Source: Lineus longissimus
Taxonomy: Eukaryota; Nemertea; Pilidiophora; Heteronemertea; Lineidae
Direction of reading: 5' to 3'
Assembly (NCBI RefSeq): GCF_910592395.1
Contig: NC_088322.1
Coordinates: 8,305,431 to 8,365,430 of the forward strand
Length of the DNA stretch: 60,000 nt
In this document: positions 31,561 to 42,076 of the stretch, one piece after another
How positions within the stretch are numbered: the stretch's first letter is position 1
Layout: each line of letters opens with the position of its first letter
Notes under the pieces: model-generated
What the model was told of the DNA's origin: nothing
Databases searched by the model: none
The model's input: only the letters and a program-made list of their open reading frames with translations
Position numbers and translations under genes: made by a program

Positions 31561-34500
31561 GTGAACTTGAAAGGTCAAAGGAAGATCCACACTCCACTTC
31601 CAAGCAAAAGACCTTCAATCACCAGCGACGTTTTAACTGGAAAATAGAGAAATTTAGGGATTTTTATAGAAAATGCCAAAAAATGTCTCAATTTTAGGTC
31701 ATTTCAGGGAGAAAAAAAATATTTAGGGATTTTTAGGAACACGCCATTCTAGTGCACTGTTTATTGCAGTTTTCAATAATTTTTTAATTGTCCACTTTGG
31801 AGAAGTCACGGTCCTGCTGGAAGTCGTTCCTGTATGAAAAACCAACATATCTCATGCCCAAGTTGTCCCTTTAAGACTAGACGACTCCACAAGACAAAAC
31901 ATTATTTTTATCAATAGAGGATTTACCAGGCCTCTGTTACATTATCTCCAAGTGGGCTCCTACTAGTTGCCTTCAGACTGGTTCACAACAAACCGACAAT
32001 GTGGACATTCAAATGCGGGAACGGGGCTTGCCTGGGGTTTCCTTGAACTACCTCAAAGCTTTGCATTGAGAATAAAACAAGACCGAACTTGTATATCATT
32101 TTCCTATACAACATTCATCTTTAATACTACCAACATACAGATATCACATCACATTTCAAAAATTGTGCGTTTTGCAGTTTTCATCAAAATCCGTAAAAAA
32201 TCCCAGAAAATACCCACTTAGTTGTAAAAAGTATACTATACCAAAGTCTACCATCACAAAGCTCAGGGCTCTGTATAATAATATTAGCACATGATCTCAG
32301 ATTTCAGAGAATATAACCAAAAGTTTACAAAAACAGGCTATTTTCCCTCTTTGATTTGAGAACTCACTTGGTTATCTTTTTCTAGGGTGTGAGTGTGTTG
32401 GGGGGGGGGGGGGGGGGGGGGGGTGAGGGGGATGAGGGGAGGGGGACTAATAAGGGATGGAAACTAGAAATTGTTTGGAAACTCACTCTTTATCTTTGCA
32501 CAGAACATTAGGTTTTGTTGTTTTTCAAAGTTTTGAAAATTGTTTTTGAGACACCCAGTATATTTTCTAGAAAGTAAATGCTCTATCATTCTTGCAAGAA
32601 CCTGATAATTATTGCAAGGCGTCATACAAAAAGAGGCACAATGAATTCAAAGAAGATACTCAATCAAAGGTCAATCTATTTTACAGGGTGTTCCAAAAAC
32701 AAGCCTCCTTTGAGTTCATTTCAGTTCGGTAAACCTGGGATTTTGGCAGATTAGCACGAAATTAGCTTTTTTCTCAATCGCAATGGACGCATTGAGTCAT
32801 TTCGACCCTGCTCTCGTGGGTGGCATTTAACACATTTTCTGACGTCACGGGTTCAGAAAATGAATGTAGTTCAACTTGTTGTGGGCGTAGGACAAGAATC
32901 TTTATAGTCTTTATAAATTCTTGTTAACACCAATATAAATTTTGCTGCTGTTGACAATCTCTGAGGGCCTAGGCCCTTGAGCTCAGCAGTTCAATTGCTC
33001 AATTTTTGTATGATAAGGCTGTTTAAATTCAGAGACCACTTCCCTCTCTCATATTCTTAACTTCCAGAGGCAAATGCACCAAAACAATTACCAAAGATAG
33101 TTCTAAGAAATTAACCAGCCATAAAATACTAAAGTTTTGTAGTGGATGTTTTTTCTGGTCAATTTGTGCTTTTGACAATTTTTCTTGAGCATCTGACTAC
33201 CTTGATGTTAATATGGTTACCTGATGATGCGACAAAGTTATAAAACACCATAGGCCAGCTACATGTATTAGCAGACCAATACCAATATTATACATTTTAA
33301 CAAGTCACATTTATAACCCTCAAAGGATATACAGTCTACCTGTTGCCAAGGTGGTATACATGCTTCCCGAAATTGGTGGCTTGCATTGGAACTAACTTTT
33401 TCCCCCTTGTCCGTCATTCAAGGCATTCAAGTGTGTTGGTCAACCATGACTATCTCCATTGTCCCTCAACCATAAGGCCTAGTTTCCCCTTATGACATCA
33501 CTATTTCGGACATTCAGCGCCCCATATTTCTGGAAAGGTGTATACCAAACCATAAATGTGAGAGCGATTTCAAAAAATTCTCTCTCTTTCTGATTCTAAA
33601 GTCATTTCACTAGCAGAACGCGGTCACCCAGCCATTCAAGAGCAAACTGACCATTTATTATCAATCTGTGCAGGGTTAGATTTCAACCCAGTTTTGGCGC
33701 TAAATTAATGCAAATTTTCAAGACAGCAAAGTATAGTCCTTTAACAGTTAATTATTACAAACTGCATCAGGCCACCCATAAAGTAGTCACACATACATGT
33801 TACTTTGTCACAACTGCAAAGAACAGTTTCTGCAGAATTTTTTCTGGAAATTTCTAGGCAGTCACTTTATATAATCAAAATGAAATCATAGATGAGACTG
33901 GACCACTTAAAGGGGGCTATTTCAGGTAGAAGCTAGTAAGCAGGGCCACTTGGTGGTTTTCAGGAGCTGAATAAGTTAAGGAAACTATAATTTTTAAACC
34001 AGTGCGGGAACTGGCTTTGGTTTGACTGAGTGATCAGAATACTCCTAGGTTAAGTTTGAGTAATGCCAAATTACTTGACACCTATTGGTGACTTCTTGTA
34101 ACTAAACTTGACCCACCTGGCTCCTGCTTACAGTCTCCCTTTAAAAGACATCACAACTTTTTCATGAACCAGAAATCGTAAAATCATCATACAAGCATTT
34201 TATTCAGGCATGAAAGTATGGTTTTATATCAGACTCCAAAAACACTTTAAGTGTTCAAATGACTTTTTTGGGGGACATATGGAATCATAATTTTTAGTTT
34301 ATAATACAGTAGAAATAATTTAGGTCAACCTTTTCTTAGACCCAGTCCACGTATGATAATTAAGCGTTCTTCCTGCAGAAAGGGACAGTACATATCCCAG
34401 TACATATCCCAGTATGTGACCGCCACACTTATTGGGTGTCCCTCTTTGACCCTTATATTTCACATCCCTTTATAAAAACCAACAAAGTAAAGCAACAATG

Positions 34501-35077
34501 TTGTCATTTCACAAAACAAAATTACAAAAAATTTCATAGCTTTCACACCGACAACAGCATGAGATTTTTCACAAAATATTCAGTGCTGCAAATCAAGATT
34601 TTAACAAAGGAACTTGTTAGTGTTGTGTAGTCAAGTTGGTGAAAGATGTACATGTATTTCTTCCAAGAAACTTCAACCTTGAAAGAAGAGAAGGGACCCG
34701 CACCATGTCGAATCAACTTACCTACCTACCGAGCTTGCTGCCTAGGACTACCTTGGGAAGGGAGTACATTTCTCAATTAAAGCTGAGTTTCTAGACTGTA
34801 GAGTGTTCAATGAAATGAAGTTATGTGTACTCTTGCATGAACTATTTTGTGCAGGCCTGTCCCAGGTTATGCTAACTCAGTAGGAAAGCCTGAATGATTC
34901 TCAGAAAGCTGGGGAGCTGATTCACCAGGTTGGTTATTAAAGTATTTGACTAGACAAAATCTAGTATAGTATTATCCTCCTTGTTTGTGTCAATCTGCCC
35001 AAAACTCCTATGGGCAGATATTTTTTAAAGCTCTGATTTAAAATGTAACGTAAAATAATAGTTTTCAGTTAGATCTA
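31561..35077. other. AT-rich noncoding region
   Basis: No gene recognised. It contains a long G run at 32400-32423 and a mariner-like end TACAGGGTGTTCCAAAAAC at 32682 without a clear partner. Two copies of CATATCCCAGTA are near 34390-34415. Confidence 0.5.
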
Positions 35078-35241
35078 CAGGGTGCACCAAAGAAATACAG
35101 CAGGACAGTTTTGCCTTGTAGTAAACAGTATGATGAAGAAAGTAAAACCTATAATACCTGTACTGCAGAGAGTTGAAATAATGGTGTATTTCGTTATTTC
35201 ACTTCATTGGTAATATTAGCTGCATTTTTTGGTACACCCTG
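35078..35241. mobile_element. Mariner-like miniature element, 164 bp
   Basis: Ends CAGGGTGCACCAAAGAAATA and, inverted, CAGGGTGTACCAAAAAATGC are flanked by TA on both sides (35076-35077 and 35242-35243), the mariner target. There is no coding capacity. Confidence 0.8.
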
Positions 35242-35816
35242 TATATTTCATAAAATGGTTGACATTTCTTTCACGAGTTTGAATAAACCCAAATATCTTA
35301 ACCTTAACATACCTCGTTCACGACAATGGACTACTCCATCCAAAAAAATGCTTCACATGGATTAATCCACTATTTGACAACAGGGGTGCTGAGGTACAAA
35401 AATCAATGTACAGCATGATAAAATCCAACTTAAACAATGCCCGACAAATTTAGTATATAGTCTAAACAAAATATCCACTAAATTCACTTTTAAACTTTTC
35501 CAGAAACAAACATACCATTCAAAAATACAACACAAAATAATCAATTCTCATATTTTTTATGAAATAACATGATCTTTAAATGTGAAAATTTAACAATCGT
35601 CCACGACAAAATGCCCAGGGATTTCAGTTATGCCATAGTACGCATATATGTATAAAAAGCTTATTGGTATAAAATTGAGAACTGGCTCTTTGAAAAAACA
35701 CACTTATTTTCTTATATCTTATGCACAATGAAACTGACCGGGTAAAAACACTAAAGTAACTGTTGTAATTATAAACTGGCGTGAGCATTTTATTACTACC
35801 AGTATGTGGTTATTAA

Positions 35817-36060
35817 CCTTTTTGCTGCGGCAGCCATTTTTCGGGCAGCGCCACCTCGTACTGACAGTCGATACCAATAATGAAGTTTACTTTTATCGCA
35901 GCGGTCAGAAGTATTCAAAAGTGTTGCCATCTATACTATTGGGAAAAAAATAATTATCCCGAGGGCGTATGGCGTGTTTAGAGAGGGTGCAACCAAGTGT
36001 CGGTGAATTATTATTCTAGATAGGCTTGACGTGCTATGCACGTCACCCGCAGCGAAAGGG
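35817..36060. mobile_element. piggyBac-like miniature element, 244 bp
   Basis: Flanked by TTAA (35813-35816 and 36061-36064). The left end CCTTTTTGCTGCGG and the right end, read inward as CCCTTTCGCTGCGGGTGACG, are inverted copies. TTAA plus a CCCTTT start is typical of piggyBac-type ends. Confidence 0.8.
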
Positions 36061-36064
36061 TTAA

Positions 36065-38353
36065 TAAGTAACAGCATTTTAAAAGAGTACAAATATATAT
36101 TTCATTAGACTCTATGTCAGACCCCCCCCCTTACCCCCAAAAGAGTACTCGAAGATAGGCCATGGGCCAAATCCTAAAAAAATTTAGTTTTTTAATGGGT
36201 GCCAAGTAAAAATGCTCTTAACGTGGGAAGTGAGGTGCTTGACTGACAAAAGTTCCCTCCAAAAAAAGTTGTTCCTAAACCAGACATATTTACATCAGTA
36301 ACCAGAAAATCCTATCAACAACTTTTGGCTGAGGGGACAATTTGAGATAATCATTTGCCTCCTAGGCGGCAGGACTGAAGTGAGCAGCACCAAGGACGTA
36401 ACTGATGAATCAAAAAAAATTGCTACTGCCATTAGTTGATTAAAGTCAGTATATTCGGTTGACGTGCAACTATTTCGGTGGAAACTTTATTATCAAGTAG
36501 TGATGATATCACCAGCATTCAATTCATCATGGCAAGAGCATTTTTACTTTCCCCCCAATTTTTTTCATCAATCATGTCAATGACAGCTTTCCTCTTGGAT
36601 TTATATCATGGCCCAAGATACCGATTTTTGAAAATGGTGTGCAACATAGTATTATACAGAATACACTGCGCATCCTCCCCCTCTCCTGTTTTGCTTTGCA
36701 ATCATGAAAATGCTGATCATTATGAATGGAGACGCCTATCAAATCATATTTTAGCACTCAAAACATTTTTAGTGCAACTAAAGCTGATCAGATTGTAAAG
36801 CATTTTACCAGAACCAGATAGGGGGCGTATGCCAAGTACCCCCCATCAATATATGCTTAGAATTTCTTACAAAAATACAGTAGAAACGTAACGTCACATT
36901 TTTATCATTTTAAGTGTGACTGTGTGCAAATTAACATCCGTTTAAAATTAGGAATTTGAAATTGGAATTTGAGATTTTTCAATTATTTTGAAATACACGT
37001 TGAATACACACCGACATAGAAACTCGATTGGTTAATTTTAATCACATTGTTATGTTATTTGCAGGAGCACACGTCACTGAATGAAGGGTCAGTATAAAGG
37101 GGTGAAAAGATTGCAAAATGTCCATGAAAGGTTAAGGGAGAAGATGGAAAGGGAATGCACAGAGGACTGAAAGGTAAGAAAGGGACCGAAAGGTAAGAAA
37201 CTTCAGTATTTTTATCACTTCACAACTTCACCCCGTGTACATTAATGCAAGGCGAACTTGTGAAGTGGAAATTTCCTAGCTGTCGATCTCTTTGGATTTC
37301 TTGCTCCCTCTTCTACCTGAACCCTTTTTACAATGATTTGACCCCTTACTGACACTTGATTCAGTGGCCTGTGGCTAAAGCATGGTGTAGATGGTATTTG
37401 TATATCTGCATAAAAACAGTGTTGTTGAATGTTGTTGTACCATTATTTTCCCTAAAAACATTCAAAAATTCAAATTCATAATGAACGACGAAGGCCTTTA
37501 AAGGGGTAAGCCGTTCGTAATTACTTGTGGTCCAGGTAAATAGAAATCCACTAGTACACAATGCCGTAGTGCAGTTATTACGAGTACAAATTAACTTCGT
37601 ATTCATAGTATTTGTATATCAGTCTACACAACGGCAATGTTGAAATTTATATTTAATATGTATTTTCGCAATTGGACATTTCAAAATTTAATTACAAATT
37701 CAAAATTTAAAACGAACGGCGTAGGCCTTTAACAAGACCAAAATGAAGTACACATGAATACAATGTGATCTTTTATGAAAGTGCAGGCACCTCCCGACAG
37801 TAAACTTGGCCACAGGGTGAAAATCTCCTAGAAACCCCCCACTACCGAGATGTAGGTGCAGCGAAACATAAACGCAGACAAATTTACAACGTCGCACAAT
37901 TATGACATTATTACAGAATGACCGTTTGACCAGCAAACATGTTGACAGAACAATCCCTTATTACAAATACGAGACTCCCAGAGTAAAATTCCACCAATTT
38001 TCATTTTACGAGAGAAAAAAAAAAACACTGCCACTGTTTATATAAAAATATCCCTACAAATAATAGCAAAAAACTTTTACCGGTATTTAGCATTGAAACA
38101 TAACATTAAAGCTTTAGACCGACAAAATACAATGTTTATATCCTGCTCTTTGAATTTTAATTTAAACTCAAAAGTCAAATGCGAAAATGACATCGGCACG
38201 ACTAATTGGTCATAGCCTCCGTCTACACATCTGTTGACCAATTTTTGATAGTTTGAAATGTAGGTCTGTAAATTGACAGACATGAGATGGCGAGAGCTAC
38301 ACTCAACATAAACTTAGCCCATATTGTGTGAAAAACAGGCCCTTATGAGGTAG
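36065..38353. other. AT-rich noncoding region
   Basis: No gene recognised; the 106-codon frame at 36478-36798 has no recognisable domain. Two diverged direct copies of GTATTTGTATATC...GCCTTTAA lie at about 37393-37502 and 37608-37732. Confidence 0.5.
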
Positions 38354-38632
38354 TGGCTAATGGAGTCCGCTGGGGGTGGGGGTGGGGGGGGGGGGGGTTG
38401 GGTGTCACTTGTGTACCTTATCAGGGCTCAGAGGAGGTTAGGCTCTAAACATGGCTAATGGAGTCCGCTGGGGGTGGGGGGGGGGGGGGGGTGTCACTTG
38501 TGTACCTTATCAGGGCTCAGAGGAGGTTAGGCTCTAAAAATGGCTAATGGTAGCCGCTCGGGGTGGGGGGGGGGGGGGTTGGGTGTCACTTCTGTACCTT
38601 ATCAGGGCTCAGAGGAGGTTAGGCTCTAAACA
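38354..38632 (+). repeat. G-rich tandem repeat, three copies of 89-98 bp
   Basis: Copies begin TGGCTAATGG at 38354, 38452 and 38541. Each has a long G run, then GTGTCACTT, GTACCTTATCAGGGCTCAGA and GGAGGTTAGGCTCTAAA. The copies differ mainly in the length of the G run, which could form quadruplex structure. Confidence 0.95.
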
Positions 38633-38819
38633 TCAAAACAAATGTAGTAGGGCCGTAAATAAAGCAGATGCACAAACCTCATAAAGATAGCCATGCAAGA
38701 TGAACTCCTTAGGTTCTTCTTAAAGCCAAAGTGTATGAAAATGTAAACGCAGTCAAGCCCTTTTTTAGGAAATGTTGCTTCAATAATGTGTGGTTTTTTT
38801 CAAATGTATATTTTAGAGT

Positions 38820-38848
38820 AGCAGTCTGAATGAGTCATTCAGACTGCT
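38820..38848. promoter_or_regulatory. Perfect 29-bp palindrome centred on an AP-1 site
   Basis: AGCAGTCTGAATGA, a single G, then its exact reverse complement. The centre reads TGAGTCA, the consensus AP-1 (Fos/Jun) site. Function is inferred from the motif only. Confidence 0.6.
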
Positions 38849-40269
38849 TTGAAGTCGAAGCCTTACTTGATTTGTTAATTCGAAATTGGTAAGTTAATTT
38901 GAAGGTGAAATGGCATACAGCAGGGCTATAAAAAGACAGAGAACTCTGCAGTGATTTTACATGCTGGCAAAAGAATATACCAAGACAGGTAGATGCACCA
39001 AACCACCGCAGAGGAAGTGTAAACATTTTTGAACAATAAAAAAGATTCATTTTACAAACAGACCACCAATTGTAGTGCGGGTTCACCATAACAGTAACTA
39101 CAGGTTGAGCTCGGTTAAATTGTGTGTGTTTTTTTAGTATGTCTAGTTTCATTATAATATTTACATGTATTGTCTGGTCCTATAGGCCAGGCCTAGTTCC
39201 ACCAGAGGATGCACATCAAATGCACTCAAAATAGAATTTAGATATAACCATCCTTATATTTATTGCTAGATCACCACCATTTAACTGAGCACACACTGCA
39301 CTTTTCACCATAACTACATGTAGAGACAAATTCTGGGCCAAAACAGTATTTGAACAGACTGCGCCATGATTTTCACTCTGGTCAGTCGAAACACACTCTA
39401 GAGATAACTTAAACAAGAACAAAGGCCTGTTTTGAACTCTGCCAACCACCTTCTACCAGATGAAAATTGACCAAATTATTAAGAATTGCCAAAGCCTATT
39501 GACAAGACCACTTATCAGAAAGTTCTCCAAAAGTCAATGATTCTCAAAACATTTTGACATAAACGTTTGTTGGCGCGGCAAGCTCTTGATTAGCACATTT
39601 TCATTGTAATTTTAGTTTGATTTATACATTCAGTATATTCACAGGGTCAACTTGACAAAAATCAACAGTCTTTTTCAAATATTGTAGGCATGGCACGCGA
39701 GAATTTGTTAGAACTGCATAACAAACACAATTTATTCCACCGGATTTTTTGAGAAACAGTATCAGGACATCTGTGTATTATGCCAACATCATCAAGCCTT
39801 TCAATTACAAATTCAGAATTTACCTCTGTTGCCCAAAATAGGCGGCGGGGCGCATGTGCACAAATATCTTTGTGATAATGAAAAAAATAACGTAAAAAAA
39901 ATTGAAGCTTTGTTCAGCAGCGAAGAAAGGGTAAGAGTATATGATTTAAAAAAAGGTTTCAGTCGTGAATGTTCCACAAAAGTATAGATTTTATTAACAG
40001 TGGTTAATAGTGGTTTTCACCCTGGTCAAATGCTTACATTTATGTTTAAATTCTGAAATTTCTGAATACATTACAGGGTACTTACACATTTTCTTAATTT
40101 TTCAATTTTTTGTCATTGAAAGGCTTGGACTATTTCAAGAGCTTCATCCCAAACAATACATCCGATACGATTTTTGCAGCAGTCCATCTTTTTTCCAAAC
40201 AAATTTCATAATTTCTTATTTCGTATAACAATTGATAATGCCGAGTATTAGACACATTGAGCATCCTGC
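38849..40269. other. AT-rich noncoding region
   Basis: No gene or clear repeat recognised. Confidence 0.5.
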
Positions 40270-40270
40270 T

Positions 40271-40343
40271 GCTTGATTGGTCAATCAGTGTCACGTGACC
40301 ACATTATGTAGTAGCTGATTGGTCAATCGTTATCATGTGACCA
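40271..40343. promoter_or_regulatory. Duplicated CCAAT-box plus E-box block
   Basis: Two copies of about 30 bp (40271-40302, 40314-40343) share TGATTGGTCAATC followed by T(C/A)A(C/T)GTGACCA. ATTGG is an inverted CCAAT box (NF-Y type). Copy 1 contains the palindrome TCACGTGA, an E-box of the USF/MiT type; copy 2 has CATGTG. No adjacent gene start was identified. Confidence 0.5.
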
Positions 40344-41512
40344 AATCATGTCATCCTTGGATACACTTCTTCAAAAGAATGAAAACTACTGCAAAAAAAT
40401 AGCAACCGGATATTGACCCGAGAAATATTGGGAGAAAGGTCAAGAAATATGATAAATTTCAAAATTCATAAATTGATCAATAAAAAGAATTCAACAATGG
40501 GAAAATCTATCCTCCTCATACTACCATAATATGACACAAATTCCACCACTCACTTTTTTAAGATAACAAAAATTTCATATGAGAACCTTTATAGGTGAAT
40601 ATATTTTGCAATTCACAAAGTGGACACCAATTTGGTAGCTTTATTAATTTATTTTCAGTACAACTGAACGAATTGATGGGCTTCAATAACATGTTATTAT
40701 GAATGATTAGAGACTAGTCTTTATTAACTCTTGAAGTTATACATGTAACAACATGTTAAACCGTTAGGGTACTGGGAGTGAGATACAGCGAATTCTTAAC
40801 CAAGCGTTAACCTCATATTCAGGAGAAATATTTGTTTGCAACTGTTTATCATTGCGATTAGGTGAGCAAACACAAATATCAAACTTTGTGAAAATTTCAA
40901 CTCAGCAGTGGAATCCAGTCTCCTGCCTTGAGAAGGAAAATGAACAAATTCACCACATTTTGTTTTTGCAAACATTTCACTTCACCAGGTTATCAGTTGC
41001 ATGAGATGGTATAAAATGTCAAGTTTGACAAAACTTTTGCAAGTATACACATGATTTTAACAATTTTAGCACACTCTAGTGGCCTGAAACTGAACCCAGG
41101 TCAAAAACATTCAATTTGTGCAGAGAGGCCATGCTGACAGATGACTTTTTAAGACATGCAAACACACACACACACGCACACACAATATTCACCTTTCGTA
41201 TTTACAATAAAAAACATACCATAACTTGTATGATCACAACCGCCTACTACTTATCCATAGTACATTTAATAAGACAGTACAAAAATCATGAAAACAGTAA
41301 AAGTCATTTGTGCTAGTGAATTCGACCTGATAACAGCCACAAAAAATGCCTCGCCTCCAAACGTCACTGGAAGTGTCATATAAAGATACAAATAATGTTC
41401 ATGTTCAACATCGAAACATCAAAACCATTAACATCTAGTAATAATCATCATTATACAACAGTACATTATCAATTGTTTTAGTAACACTCCCAGTTACACA
41501 GCAACCGATCTT

Positions 41513-41546
41513 GTTGCTACAGCAACGGTCAAGTTGCCCTAGCAAC
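41513..41546. promoter_or_regulatory. Pair of RFX-type X-boxes
   Basis: GTTGCTACAGCAAC (41513-41526) is perfectly palindromic and GTTGCCCTAGCAAC (41533-41546) nearly so. Both fit the RFX X-box (GTTGCC N2 GGCAAC-like). The centres are 20 bp apart, about two helical turns. They lie about 530 bp past the klumpfuss-like stop codon, so could be a 3' enhancer or lie in its 3' UTR. Confidence 0.55.
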
Positions 41547-42076
41547 AAGGAATGTCACCAAAATTTGTGCGTTTTTTATATTCACGATCTGCTCCTTGCA
41601 CTGCCTAATCTAAAAACCCCTCGTCTTGTCGTCATTAAAGTTGAGCTTCATCTTACTGCCACTAGAGTCAGCACTAGATACATTTTCTCTTGTCCCTCTA
41701 TAGCTTGTAACTTTCCAGACTAGTTCCGTTTAAAGCTCTATTAGTTGGCACTAAAAGTCAATATGGCAGTGAACAAGATAAAAATCTCAAAGAAAGTCAG
41801 ATTATCCTTTTTCACTCCAAAAATCCAAGCGGGGCAAATTTTTTTCAAATACCGATTTGTGATCCAAATAATAAATAAAGTGTGGTGGTACCTGATCATT
41901 TATGGACAAACACCAAAAGTATGGTCAATTGAAAAAACTTATTTGAATTTTTTTAAGGAAGGCTAAAAAAATGAACGATGAACTTCTTTGGAAGGGGGAG
42001 CTAAAATCAAAGACGTGTGGTGACCTTATGAAGTTAACTTGTGCACTGCCAGAGACATCATACAAACAGTTTAAAA

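Noticed and set aside
32541-32700. Mariner-like ends facing away from each other
   Set aside because: TTTTTGAGACACCCAGTA and TACAGGGTGTTCCAAAAAC point outward, not inward, and no partners were found, so no element boundary can be drawn.
36478-36798. 106-codon plus-strand frame
   Set aside because: No domain, no splice or promoter context; probable chance frame.
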